From the NCBI GenBank assembly GCA_026709625.1, contig JAPOSR010000008.1, positions 1 through 46,734 on the forward strand: a stretch of 46,734 nucleotides of DNA, read 5' to 3'. The notes beneath the pieces were generated by a model, which saw only the letters and a list, made by a program, of their open reading frames with translations, was not told the DNA's origin and did no database searches. This document shows positions 1 to 8,034 of this stretch, one piece after another; within the stretch, counting starts at the first letter, position 1, and every line of letters starts with the position of its first letter. The stretch comes from Chloroflexota bacterium (GTDB lineage Bacteria > Chloroflexota > Anaerolineae > Aggregatilineales > Phototrophicaceae). A program made the translations under genes and the position numbers.

Positions 1-594
1 GTCCCCGCGCAAACCATCCGCAGTGAACTCGTCATTCGCCGGTCGCGTTTTTTGACGACTATCGCGCCAGTCGCCACCGTCGCATGCGCCCGCGACTTCC
101 TCGCTGGCGTCCGCGCGGAAATGCCCGAAGCCAGCCATCATGTCTATGGCTTTCGCGTCGGCTTTGGCAAGACTGTCACCGAAGGCATGAGCGACGATGG
201 CGAGCCAACCGGAACAGCCGGCCCCCCTACCCTGGCGGTGCTGCGCGGCTCGGGCATTGGCGATATTGCGCTGGTGACGACGCGCTACTTCGGCGGCGCA
301 AAGCTGGGCACGGGCGGCTTGGTGCGCGCTTATACCGAGGCGGCGCAGTTGGCTCTGGAAGAGTTGGCAACTGAGCTGAAGGTCGAGCGGCGCGCCGTGG
401 GCATTGAGCTGCCCTACTCGCTGTACACCATCGTTTTGCGGATGATCGCGGCGCATCATGGCAATGTGGAAGACGAAGTCTTTGACGGACAAGCGCTGCT
501 GGTCGCTCGCTTCACGCTGGATGACCTGCAGCGCTTCACGGCAGAATTGCGCGAGCGCAGCGCTGGGCAGGTCGCGCCGGTAGAGCTGGATTAA
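1..594 (+). CDS. YigZ/IMPACT family protein (5' end outside window)
   Basis: The reading frame is open back to base 1. The residues before the first possible TTG start (52) read like the usual family N-terminus (AQTIRSELVIRRSRF), so the true start lies upstream of the window and this entry is a partial gene. The UPF0029/IMPACT signature is clear: a DDGEPTGTAGPP stretch, then TRYFGGAKLGTGGL. A C-terminal ferredoxin-like UPF0029 half follows. In bacteria these are YigZ/YvyE-type proteins; eukaryotic IMPACT is a translation regulator, but the bacterial role is poorly defined. The TAA stop interlocks with the stop of the convergent TPR gene (TTAA, 591-594). Confidence 0.9.
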   Translation, partial: VPAQTIRSELVIRRSRFLTTIAPVATVACARDFLAGVRAEMPEASHHVYGFRVGFGKTVTEGMSDDGEPTGTAGPPTLAVLRGSGIGDIALVTTRYFGGAKLGTGGLVRAYTEAAQLALEELATELKVERRAVGIELPYSLYTIVLRMIAAHHGNVEDEVFDGQALLVARFTLDDLQRFTAELRERSAGQVAPVELD

Positions 595-2591
595 CTTTGT
601 TGCGCCAGCGTCTGCGCCACCAGCCGCCGCACCTGATCAATCGCGGCATGCGAGGGCGAAATCGCCTCGGCCAGCGCAATATATCCCCGCGCGTCGTCCA
701 TCTGGCCGCTGACGATCAGCGCCATCGCCATCTGCGCCAGCAACGGCACATCGTTGGGGAATGCCGCCAAGCCTGCGTTTAGCTTGTCGATAGCTGCCTC
801 GCGCTGCCCGCCCGTCCAATGCAGCTGCGCCAAGGCCAAGGCCAGCTGCGGGTCGCCACCGACCGCCGCTTCCGCTTCATCCAAGACTTCCACCGCCGTT
901 TCGCGGTCTTGCCAACTCAGATAACAACGCGAGAGCGCCAAGCGCACATCGACCAGCAGCGGCGCGATCTTGCAGGCGCTCTCCAGCAGGTCGACGTCGC
1001 GTTCGGCGACTGCCTTTCCCGCGCTCAGTGTCAGGCGTATTTCAGCCAGCGATTCGTCAAAGCCCGGCCGGCTCATCTGCAATTCGAGGCGCTGCAGATC
1101 CAACTCCAGCGGGTCATCCGCATAAATATGCGCGCGGCATTGCGCAATCCAGCCAGCGGCGCGCTCAGTATCGCCGGCTTCCAAAGCCAGTTGCGCCAAA
1201 CACGCGCTGGCGCTGGCATTCGCGTTGGCGTGACGCTGCAAGATCGCTTGCGCTGGCGAAAAGTCATCGAGATCAAGCAACCGGTCGCAGGCTTCGCCAA
1301 GAAAATCGCCATCGCGGTCGCTTTCGACCAGGCGCTCAAAATAAATCCACAGCTCCTCATCTTCGGCGTCGATCATATAACTGAGCGCCAACTGCAGCGC
1401 GCCAAGGTTGCGCGGGTTGTGGGCATGGTGCAGCTTCAGCGCATTGGCGATTTCTTGGGGGATCTGCGCGGCTTCGGCGATGTCTTCGGGGTCGATCAGC
1501 AGCACATCATCAACCTGCCAGCTTTGCGCTTCCGCTGTCATCAAGAGCTGCGCATATTGCAGGTGCAAGGCGGGGTGCTGCATACCCGCTTCCAAGGCAC
1601 TCTGCGCGACATCCACCGCTGCGGCGAACTTGCCAGCGTCCGCCTGGATCGTCGCCAGACTGTGCCACAGGCTCGCGTCGGCAGCGGCGGACAAGTGATT
1701 TTCCAGCGCATGGACAGCCATATCCTGATAGCCAAGCTCTGCCAAGCCCAGGGCAATCGCCGCGATAGCCGCTGGCTTGTTCAATATCTCGGGTTCGCGC
1801 AGTTGTGGGATCAACGCATCGCCGATGTCTTCTAATCCGGCTTGCATCACCTGCTTCGCCATCATGCCCAGGCACCAGTCGCTGAATTCGCTTTTGTGAT
1901 GCTCGTTGCGCGCGGCGATTTCCACAAATTGCGCGATAATATCCGCCTCGCTCCAGTCCACGCCCCAGTGCAGCAGATACACATCCAGATTCCAGTCGAA
2001 GACCAATGGCAGCAGCTCGCGCAGGCCAGCGTCTTGCGCGACCGGCGCATAACTGATGAGGGCTGGCGCGGCGGCGCTGCTGTCCAGTGCCGCGACCAGA
2101 TTGGCGGCCACGCTTGGCAATCCGCTTATGGCATCCGCAAGTGAAGCAAATTCATAGTGATAATCCGCGCCGGCTTCTCCGCTGAGCAAGCTCAAATCGG
2201 CGCGCAAAGCGAGCTCGACTCGCTCGGCGACATTTAGCCTTCCCCACATCTGCACATTATCCGCCAGCCCGGCCAGTTCCCAATCGGCGGGCGCGAATTG
2301 ATAATCGTCGGCGGTGATCTCGCTGCTGTCGCTGTTGCTGTCGATGCGCGCGAAGCAGCGGTAGACGCGCGTATCGGGGTATTGCTCCAGCAGATAGGCC
2401 AGGCAGGCGGCCAGTCCCATCGCGACTTCTGGCATATCGGCGCATATGATCGGATACAGGCTGATGCGCAAGCGCTCGTCGCTTTGGATCGATTGCGCCA
2501 AGCCAGCCGCGCTGCCGAAGATGGACGAAGGCGCGCCAAACTCCTGCTGCCGCGCCCCCAGCCGCCGCATTCTTTCCGCCGCGATATTCAT
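591..2591 (-). CDS. Tetratricopeptide-repeat protein
   Basis: A soluble protein of about 666 residues with no signal peptide or membrane segment. The C-terminal two thirds are helical TPR-like repeats, for example the stretches starting LWHSLATIQADAGKF and PQLALALAQLHWTGG. The N-terminal 250 residues are not a family I recognise. I chose ATG 2591 (MNIAAERM) because GGAG lies just upstream at a normal distance. The longer start at 2612 falls inside a hairpin and has no ribosome site. TPR proteins usually act as protein-interaction scaffolds; no partner is evident here. It ends tail-to-tail with the YigZ gene, overlapping by four bases. Confidence 0.8.
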   Translation of the reverse strand: MNIAAERMRRLGARQQEFGAPSSIFGSAAGLAQSIQSDERLRISLYPIICADMPEVAMGLAACLAYLLEQYPDTRVYRCFARIDSNSDSSEITADDYQFAPADWELAGLADNVQMWGRLNVAERVELALRADLSLLSGEAGADYHYEFASLADAISGLPSVAANLVAALDSSAAAPALISYAPVAQDAGLRELLPLVFDWNLDVYLLHWGVDWSEADIIAQFVEIAARNEHHKSEFSDWCLGMMAKQVMQAGLEDIGDALIPQLREPEILNKPAAIAAIALGLAELGYQDMAVHALENHLSAAADASLWHSLATIQADAGKFAAAVDVAQSALEAGMQHPALHLQYAQLLMTAEAQSWQVDDVLLIDPEDIAEAAQIPQEIANALKLHHAHNPRNLGALQLALSYMIDAEDEELWIYFERLVESDRDGDFLGEACDRLLDLDDFSPAQAILQRHANANASASACLAQLALEAGDTERAAGWIAQCRAHIYADDPLELDLQRLELQMSRPGFDESLAEIRLTLSAGKAVAERDVDLLESACKIAPLLVDVRLALSRCYLSWQDRETAVEVLDEAEAAVGGDPQLALALAQLHWTGGQREAAIDKLNAGLAAFPNDVPLLAQMAMALIVSGQMDDARGYIALAEAISPSHAAIDQVRRLVAQTLAQQS

Positions 2592-2605
2592 CGCCTCTCC
2601 AATCC

Positions 2606-2632
2606 AAAACACCCTGCCAAAAAGACAGGGTG
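2606..2632 (-). terminator. Terminator-like hairpin between SH3 and TPR genes
   Basis: A 7-bp inverted repeat (CACCCTG / CAGGGTG, 2610-2616 and 2626-2632) with a 9-base loop. On the minus strand it is followed by four Ts (2609-2606). It sits after the SH3 gene and immediately before the TPR ribosome site. The T tract is short, so it may only partly terminate or may act as an attenuator. Confidence 0.4.
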
Positions 2633-2670
2633 GATTGCTAGCGCTTGCCTACAGTGAAAACCAGCGCTGC

Positions 2671-3777
2671 TCAGCCGACTATGCCCAGCCCGCCGACATT
2701 TCCGCGCGTGACGACATAGTCGCCGTGCAGCCAGCCCGTTCCGAAGTCGCCTTTTGCTTGGTGCCAGACGCCATCGGCTGCTTTTCCAGTGAGCTCCAGC
2801 ACAGTCCCGCCATTCACAATCGCCAGGCTGCTGTGGCTTGTGCCTGGCCCCGAGCGAATGTGCAGGCGCGCTATGTTGACGATTGCGCGTGGCGTTGCGC
2901 CGTTCAAAGGCGACGAGGCGCGGGGCACGCGTGAAAAGTCGCCGCGAGCCGCCGCATAAGACGCGTTTATCCAGCCAGGACCAGCGTTCGTCTCGATTTC
3001 ATACCAGTTGCCGTTGCCCGCGCCGCCAGTGACCAGCAGCCGCGAACCGCCCGGCACAGTGAGAATGATGTCATTGCCCACGCCGGGACCCGAACGGATA
3101 TTCAGGTACGCTGTATTCACAACCAGATGCGGCGCGCCACCCAATATCGCGCTGTCGCTGGCGGAATAGATATGCGGCGATATGCCAGTTTGCGGAACAT
3201 CATCATAGTTGCCGCGCGTCACAGTGTACCTGTGACGCAGCCACCCAGCGCCCGCCGCTGTCTCGACCTTGTACCAGTGTCCGCCGAGCGAGATTTCTAT
3301 GACTGGCAGCACTGTGCCGCCGGGCACAACACCCACAACCGGATACTCCACGCCAGGTCCTTCGCGCACATTCAGGTACGCTGTATTCACAACCACAGTG
3401 GCTGCGCCAGGCGCGACAGACGCTGCGGCGGTTGTCAAACCGCTTGGCAGGCTTGCCGCCCCGCCCGACCAGGGAATGCCCGAGAAGTCGCCGCGCCTGA
3501 TCGTGTAGCTGCTGTTGACAAAGCCGACGCCGGCCGACGATTCGACCTCGTACCAAGTCAGGTTTTCCGCTCGCGAGATGACTGGCAGAGTCGTTCCACC
3601 GGGCACGACCGTGATGATATCGTAGCCTGCGCCAGGTCCAGAACGCACATTGAGGAAAGCGGTGTTGACGATAAGATGCGCTGGCGCCTGCGCAAAAGCC
3701 GCCTGCCCAAGCAGCGCAGCCATCAAGAGCAGCAAACCACACAACGCAAGCCGCTGATTATTTTTTGTCCTAAGCAT
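2671..3777 (-). CDS. Secreted protein with four SH3-like repeats
   Basis: A 368-residue protein. It starts with a signal peptide (hydrophobic LLLLMAALLGQAAFA, cleavage near residue 29). Four tandem bacterial SH3 (SH3b) domains follow, at roughly residues 33-103, 122-192, 210-280 and 290-362. Each begins with a version of VNTAxLNVRSGPG and ends with xGWxxxxYxxxRG. SH3b domains generally bind cell-wall peptides or stabilise wall proteins. No catalytic domain is present, so it is probably an extracellular wall-associated or adaptor protein. A good ribosome site (GGGGGAGAT) precedes ATG 3777. The repeats share near-identical DNA, pointing to internal duplication. Confidence 0.85.
   Translation of the reverse strand: MLRTKNNQRLALCGLLLLMAALLGQAAFAQAPAHLIVNTAFLNVRSGPGAGYDIITVVPGGTTLPVISRAENLTWYEVESSAGVGFVNSSYTIRRGDFSGIPWSGGAASLPSGLTTAAASVAPGAATVVVNTAYLNVREGPGVEYPVVGVVPGGTVLPVIEISLGGHWYKVETAAGAGWLRHRYTVTRGNYDDVPQTGISPHIYSASDSAILGGAPHLVVNTAYLNIRSGPGVGNDIILTVPGGSRLLVTGGAGNGNWYEIETNAGPGWINASYAAARGDFSRVPRASSPLNGATPRAIVNIARLHIRSGPGTSHSSLAIVNGGTVLELTGKAADGVWHQAKGDFGTGWLHGDYVVTRGNVGGLGIVG
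3100..3125. repeat. 26-bp exact direct repeat, copy 1
   Basis: This segment is identical to 3370-3395, exactly 270 bp away, inside the third and second SH3 repeats of the gene at 2671-3777. The distance is a whole number of codons, as expected from duplication or gene conversion of SH3 units. Confidence 0.85.
3370..3395. repeat. 26-bp exact direct repeat, copy 2
   Basis: Second copy of the repeat at 3100-3125, in the coding region for the second SH3 unit. Confidence 0.85.
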
Positions 3778-3868
3778 ATCTCCCCCGAACTCAGATACCT
3801 GGTCACAAAACCTGCCGATAAATCAGACGATAGTATAACCCGAAGCCAACAGAATGCCGCAACCCAAT

Positions 3869-3897
3869 TTGACAGACGCGCGCAGCTGTGCTATCGT
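3869..3897 (+). promoter_or_regulatory. Sigma-70-like promoter for the A-type Fe-S carrier
   Basis: A perfect -35 TTGACA (3869-3874), a 17-bp spacer and a -10 TATCGT (3892-3897). The predicted transcript would start near 3904, about 27 bases before ATG 3931. On the other strand a TATACT (3837-3832) could be the -10 of the divergent SH3 gene, but no clear -35 goes with it. Confidence 0.6.
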
Positions 3898-3930
3898 GGC
3901 GGCAATGTGCCAGAAACGAGAGGACCAGAG

Positions 3931-4350
3931 ATGGTAATGGCAGCACAGCAAGTCGAAATCATGACAGAAACACCCGCTCTGTCTGTGACGCCGGCAGCGG
4001 TGTCCATCATCAAGAGCCTGCTGGGTCAGCGCAACATCCCGCAGCATGCTCTGCGCGTTTTTGTGACAGGCGGTGGATGTTCGGGCTTGCAGTATGGCAT
4101 GGCGTTTCAAGAATCGCCTGAAATGGGTGATACGGTCATCAGTGATGGCGGTGTGCGCCTGCTTGTCGACTCGACCAGCATGATGTATCTGCGCGGCGCG
4201 ACCATCGACTATGTCGATAGTTTGATTGGTGGCGGCTTCCGCATTGACAATCCGAATGCGGCATCCAGCTGCGGCTGTGGGCATTCGTTCAAATCGGACG
4301 ACCAAGCCGCGGGCGAGGCGGCCGGCTGTGGCACCTGCGGAAGCTACTAA
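3931..4350 (+). CDS. erpA: A-type iron-sulfur cluster carrier (HesB/IscA/ErpA family)
   Basis: A 139-residue protein that delivers Fe-S clusters to apo-enzymes. The three conserved cysteines are visible: C50 in GGGCSGLQYGM, then C114 and C116 in SCGCGHSF. The core is of normal family size (about 105-120 residues). The N-terminus is slightly extended, and the C-terminal tail ends in a further CGTC (C133, C136). The frame is open further upstream, but ATG 3931 follows a purine-rich site and the TTGACA promoter, so the upstream extension is rejected. ATG 3961 is an alternative start. It could equally be called IscA or SufA; the symbol is tentative. It overlaps the convergent SH3 gene by four bases. 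Confidence 0.88.
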   Translation: MVMAAQQVEIMTETPALSVTPAAVSIIKSLLGQRNIPQHALRVFVTGGGCSGLQYGMAFQESPEMGDTVISDGGVRLLVDSTSMMYLRGATIDYVDSLIGGGFRIDNPNAASSCGCGHSFKSDDQAAGEAAGCGTCGSY

Positions 4351-5081
4351 GCGCGCAAGAGGCTGATTAGCAGGCCCACGATACCCAAGCCACCCAGCGC
4401 CAATATAGGCAGGATCGGCGGCGCGCCTGACGCGAGAGAGTTCTCACTGGCGGCGATGCGCAGTTGATCGCCGATGGCGGACTGGGTGGCGGCTGGCGGC
4501 GTGAAGGTCGGCAGCGGCGAAGCGGAAAAGAGGGCTGCGCCTTGGGCGTTGTCGGCTGGCGTGGTCGCCAATGCAATTGTGCGGTCCGCAACCGGCTCTG
4601 CTTCTTCTCCCGCATCGCCAGGCTGAATCTCGGCGAAATTGTCGATCGCTGCGATTTGCGATACATCCCCCGCCAGTTCGACCAGATCGCCATATACCCA
4701 GGCGCTGCCGCTCGGCGACAGGTCATAGCGAAATTCGTACCATCGGAAATAGTTGCGCAGCACAGGATAGGCTGTGCCGTTGATAATCGTGCCCAGCAGC
4801 TCGCTGTCTACATCGGGCAGGGCGCGCACATTAACCTCGCCAGCCGACGGCAGGGCTTGCAAGCGGGCGCTCGTCAATTCGGGCGCGATTGGCTGGATGG
4901 TCGGCGCTGCTGCGACAGTGACCGGCGCGATATCGGACGCTGATGTAGCGCGCACCAGCACCACCGGCACCGGCGTGGCGCTAGCTCGCTGCGCCAGCGA
5001 ATGCCCGCTCCATATCGGCAGGACGATCGCGCATAGCGTCATCCCGATCCATGCCTTCTGAAGCCGCCGCTTGCCTACCAT
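4347..5081 (-). CDS. Membrane-anchored SH3-domain protein
   Basis: A 244-residue protein with an N-terminal signal or anchor segment (residues 10-30). One SH3b domain lies around residues 80-140 (GEVNVRALPDVDSELLG ... WYEF ... WVYGDL). A Pro/Ala-rich spacer and a C-terminal membrane helix follow (about 222-243, starting LPILALGGLG). The layout suggests an extracytoplasmic wall-binding domain tethered to the membrane. Its ATG (5081) overlaps the stop of the upstream LysM-M23 lipoprotein gene, so the two are probably translated together. No enzymatic motif is visible. Confidence 0.75.
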   Translation of the reverse strand: MVGKRRLQKAWIGMTLCAIVLPIWSGHSLAQRASATPVPVVLVRATSASDIAPVTVAAAPTIQPIAPELTSARLQALPSAGEVNVRALPDVDSELLGTIINGTAYPVLRNYFRWYEFRYDLSPSGSAWVYGDLVELAGDVSQIAAIDNFAEIQPGDAGEEAEPVADRTIALATTPADNAQGAALFSASPLPTFTPPAATQSAIGDQLRIAASENSLASGAPPILPILALGGLGIVGLLISLLRA

Positions 5082-6667
5082 GAGATCGCGTTGATGTCGT
5101 TGTACCGCCCCTGCTCGGCCACTACGCTGCGGTTATCGGCTTGATGCACCAGAAACCCTTGATACAGTTGGCTGTCCAAGCCGACCACTCGCCAGCCGCT
5201 CATGACGAATGGCGGGACTGTACTGCCAGTCGGGCAGCGCGCGCAGTCGGCCGGCAGCCATTCGCCATTGTAGCGCCGCGCGATATGCAAATGAGTCGCA
5301 TTTGAATAGCCGCCGATGCAGGCGGGATAACCCAGCAAATTGCCCGCCGAGACCGTCTGTCCGACTTGCAGCGCATTGTGATGGTCGATATGCAGGTACA
5401 GAATCGTCCAGCCGCTGCCTTCGTTGCCATCGCCATCCAGATCCAGCACAACCAAGCCTTCCGCCAGGCGCGCTATCACACCATCCGCCACGGCTGTTGC
5501 CGCGAACGACGACTTGTAACAGCCATAAGCCGCCGCAGCTTCATCGGGAGGCGCGAAATCGATTGCCGACCAGGCGCTGCCATTGCCCCAGCCGCCATGA
5601 AACCCGCCGGTGAAGCGCCAGATCTCGCCGCGCGGGAAGGGCAATGTTAATTCGGGCTGCCGAATAGCTTGGGGCACAGTGACATGGGCATCCGCGAACG
5701 GATCGCCAAAAAGCGCGCGGTATGTCGCAGCCCAGCCTGAATCGCTGGCCGCGTCGCGCCACTCGCCGGGTGGCAGCAGCTGCGAAAGCGCATACTGCAC
5801 AGCGACTGTGGCGGCATTCAGGGACGGGGAAAAGCGCAGGCTGCTGTTATCGGCAAAGCGCATCTGCGCGCCGTCGCGGTACTTCCAATCATAATATCCC
5901 TGGTTGAGCCGGTCGGCCAACCAGCTGAGCTGACTGTACAAGCCTGCGCGGTTGGCGCCGGATGCCTGCCTAAGCAAAGGATAAAGCCGCGCCTGATCAT
6001 CGACATCCTGGCTGGAAAGCAACCGAGCAAAATGCTCCAGGAAAGCCAGCAAGACGCGCGCATCGACACTGTATTCTCGCGACACCCGCTCGACAACATG
6101 CGCCGCGCTGACCTGTCGCAAGCCCAGCGTGACAGCCATATCACGCAAAGCGCCCGGCTGGTCCGCAACAAAGGCGGCGACATCAAACCGTGAACTGTTT
6201 ACCGACCGCACCAGCCGCGAATCGGCCAAGATGTGGATTGGATCGGTATATTCAGCATCATTGCCGACGACTTCTGGCAAGACAAGCGCTTGGCCCACCT
6301 CCAGCAAATTGGGATTGGGAAGATCGTTCACAGCCAGCAGCTCGCTCACAGAAATGTCGTAGCGCAGCGCGATGCGTGTGATTGTTTCGCCAGCTGCCAC
6401 CGTATGCGTGGCCACCTGCGTTTCAGCTGGCTCGAGCGTGGCTGCCTGTGCCGCCTGAAGAGTCGGTGGCATGGTCGCGGCTGGCAAGGCAACAGTCGCT
6501 TGCGGGGTGGCGAGAGCGCTGGATCCCGCCAATTCAGCGCCGCTGTTTTGCGCCGGGCTGGCCGCGCAGCTGGCGAGCAGGCTGCCAAAAGCCAAAACAG
6601 ACAGCGCTAGGGCAAGGGCGACTGGCGCGCTATACTTGTGGCGATTGCGATTGCGAATTCGTGACAT
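5075..6667 (-). CDS. LysM and M23 (LytM-type) peptidase lipoprotein
   Basis: About 530 residues. The N-terminus is basic, then a hydrophobic stretch ends in a lipobox (LLASC), so it is probably a lipoprotein. A LysM peptidoglycan-binding domain follows (HTVAAGETITRIALRYDIS ... VGQALVLP). A long unrecognised middle region comes next. The C-terminal M23-like domain keeps a first His/Asp region (FHGGWGN ... AIDFAPP) and a THLHIA motif. The spacing of the first zinc ligands is longer than in typical LytM, so activity is uncertain. ATG 6667 is chosen because the longer TTG (6694) delays the signal sequence and overlaps the divergent SCP2 start; neither has a clear ribosome site. It forms an operon with the SH3 gene downstream. 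Confidence 0.8.
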   Translation of the reverse strand: MSRIRNRNRHKYSAPVALALALSVLAFGSLLASCAASPAQNSGAELAGSSALATPQATVALPAATMPPTLQAAQAATLEPAETQVATHTVAAGETITRIALRYDISVSELLAVNDLPNPNLLEVGQALVLPEVVGNDAEYTDPIHILADSRLVRSVNSSRFDVAAFVADQPGALRDMAVTLGLRQVSAAHVVERVSREYSVDARVLLAFLEHFARLLSSQDVDDQARLYPLLRQASGANRAGLYSQLSWLADRLNQGYYDWKYRDGAQMRFADNSSLRFSPSLNAATVAVQYALSQLLPPGEWRDAASDSGWAATYRALFGDPFADAHVTVPQAIRQPELTLPFPRGEIWRFTGGFHGGWGNGSAWSAIDFAPPDEAAAAYGCYKSSFAATAVADGVIARLAEGLVVLDLDGDGNEGSGWTILYLHIDHHNALQVGQTVSAGNLLGYPACIGGYSNATHLHIARRYNGEWLPADCARCPTGSTVPPFVMSGWRVVGLDSQLYQGFLVHQADNRSVVAEQGRYNDINAISW

Positions 6668-6679
6668 CAGGAGAGCGAC

Positions 6680-7009
6680 ATGGCAGACTCGCAAGCAATA
6701 CGAGCCACATTCGCGGGCATGGTCGAGCAGTTCGCGCCCGACAAAGCGGCTGGCTTGGACGCCACCATTGCCTTCAACCTCGCCGGCGACAATGGCGGGC
6801 TATTTTGGATCAAGATCGCGGATGGCGCTGCGGAGGCTGGCGCGGGCAGCATAGCCAGCGCGGATATGACCGTGAACGCCAGCGCCGATGACTGGTTCGC
6901 TGTAGCTTCTGGCGAACTCAATCCCTTGCAAGCGTTCATGACTGGCAAGCTCAAGATCCAAGGCGATATGGGTTTGGCGATGAAGATGCAATCTCTGTTT
7001 GCTGGCTGA
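6680..7009 (+). CDS. SCP2 sterol-carrier domain protein
   Basis: A 109-residue single-domain protein. It matches the SCP2 fold family: an AGLDATIAFNLAGDNGG strand region, ADMTVNASADDWFAVASGELNPLQAFMTGKLKIQGDMGLAMKMQSL. This last stretch is the usual SCP2 C-terminal signature (LNPxxAFMTGKLKIxGDM). These proteins bind hydrophobic ligands such as fatty acyl chains; the bacterial ligand is generally unknown. AGGAG precedes the ATG. The start is only 12 bases from the divergent lipoprotein start, so its promoter must lie inside that gene; a TATACT at 6631-6636 is a candidate -10. Confidence 0.88.
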   Translation: MADSQAIRATFAGMVEQFAPDKAAGLDATIAFNLAGDNGGLFWIKIADGAAEAGAGSIASADMTVNASADDWFAVASGELNPLQAFMTGKLKIQGDMGLAMKMQSLFAG

Positions 7010-7026
7010 GCCACCTTGCCGCCACC

Positions 7027-8016
7027 TCAATCGCTTTCATCGATTCCGGCCGGCGCGCTGAGTCCAAAGCTGAATGCCGCCGCATCCAGCGATTCGTCGA
7101 TGGCCTCCGCCATGCTGTCATCGTCAGCTGCCTTGGCCAGGTCGGTCAATATGTCGAGAGCGCGGCGACCGCCTATCTCGCCCAGCGCGGCGACCGCAGC
7201 CAGTTGAATCTCGCCATCATCACTTTGCGCCAGCTCGCCGATGCGCGGCGCCGCTTGCTGCAACTGGAGTTGCCCGCAGGCGGCGATCGCCTCATAGACA
7301 CATTCGTCATCTTCGCCAGTCAATTCTTGCAGCAATATATCGCCCCAGGTGCTGTTGCATGTTCGTCCCATGGCAAAGACCGCGCCGACTTTTAATTCAT
7401 GACTGCCTTCTGCATAGGCTGCGCGGATTAAGCGTGGCACATGTGGATGGCTGGAATTTGCCAAAGCCTCCAGAGCCCGCCGCCGCACCAAAACTGGCTG
7501 GCGCGAATCGCTGTGCAGGCGCAAGACAATTTGCTGCGCCGCCTTTGCCAGGTCGCCAGCGATGCTGCCATATTCTCCCAGCAGCAAGAAACGCCCCAAA
7601 GCGCTGAGCGCCTTGGCGCGCACAACCGCGTCTTCGTCATCAGCGAGGCGCATAAAGCGCTGCATCGTCTCGGGCGATTCGTCAAACCACAACAAGTCGA
7701 TGGCTGCGGCGCGCGCCAGGCTGCTGCTGTCTGTCAGCCCCAGCAGGGCAATCTCGCGGAAATTGAGTTCAAACAGCGCTTCGCTGGCGTCGTTAAGGGC
7801 GCGGAGAACCTGCGCCTTGAAGCTGGCTGGCAGCCGCGACCAACTGTCGGCGATGGCTCCGCGCTCGGCGGGGGATAAATCGCTCAAGCCATAAATGATC
7901 ACAGACGAGACAACCGGCTGGCCGTTGGCAGCCCCCGACCGCAGCGCGACCGCTACTTCATCGGGCGAAGGCTTTTGTTTCTCCAGCGCCGCTAGCTCTT
8001 GCTCAAAGCCGTTCAT
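7027..8016 (-). CDS. HEAT-repeat protein
   Basis: A 329-residue soluble, all-helical protein. Repeats of about 30-38 residues carry HEAT/PBS-lyase-type features, such as EIQLAAVAALGEIGGRRAL and AVVRAKALSALGRFLLLGEYG. No signal peptide or catalytic motif was seen. HEAT proteins mostly serve as interaction scaffolds; the phycobilisome-lyase resemblance is a fold similarity and does not imply phototrophy. The gene lies 18 bases downstream of the site-2 protease gene on the same strand, so the two may be cotranscribed. It converges with the SCP2 gene. Confidence 0.8.
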   Translation of the reverse strand: MNGFEQELAALEKQKPSPDEVAVALRSGAANGQPVVSSVIIYGLSDLSPAERGAIADSWSRLPASFKAQVLRALNDASEALFELNFREIALLGLTDSSSLARAAAIDLLWFDESPETMQRFMRLADDEDAVVRAKALSALGRFLLLGEYGSIAGDLAKAAQQIVLRLHSDSRQPVLVRRRALEALANSSHPHVPRLIRAAYAEGSHELKVGAVFAMGRTCNSTWGDILLQELTGEDDECVYEAIAACGQLQLQQAAPRIGELAQSDDGEIQLAAVAALGEIGGRRALDILTDLAKAADDDSMAEAIDESLDAAAFSFGLSAPAGIDESD

Positions 8017-8034
8017 CGCGAATAACTGCTCGCT

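Noticed and set aside
819..1835. Long open frame antisense to the TPR gene
   Set aside because: It mirrors the real minus-strand gene and has no protein-family pattern; GC-rich codon use creates such shadows.
3127..3930. Extended N-terminus of the A-type Fe-S carrier frame
   Set aside because: The frame is open, but it runs antisense through the SH3 gene and lies upstream of a good promoter and ATG.
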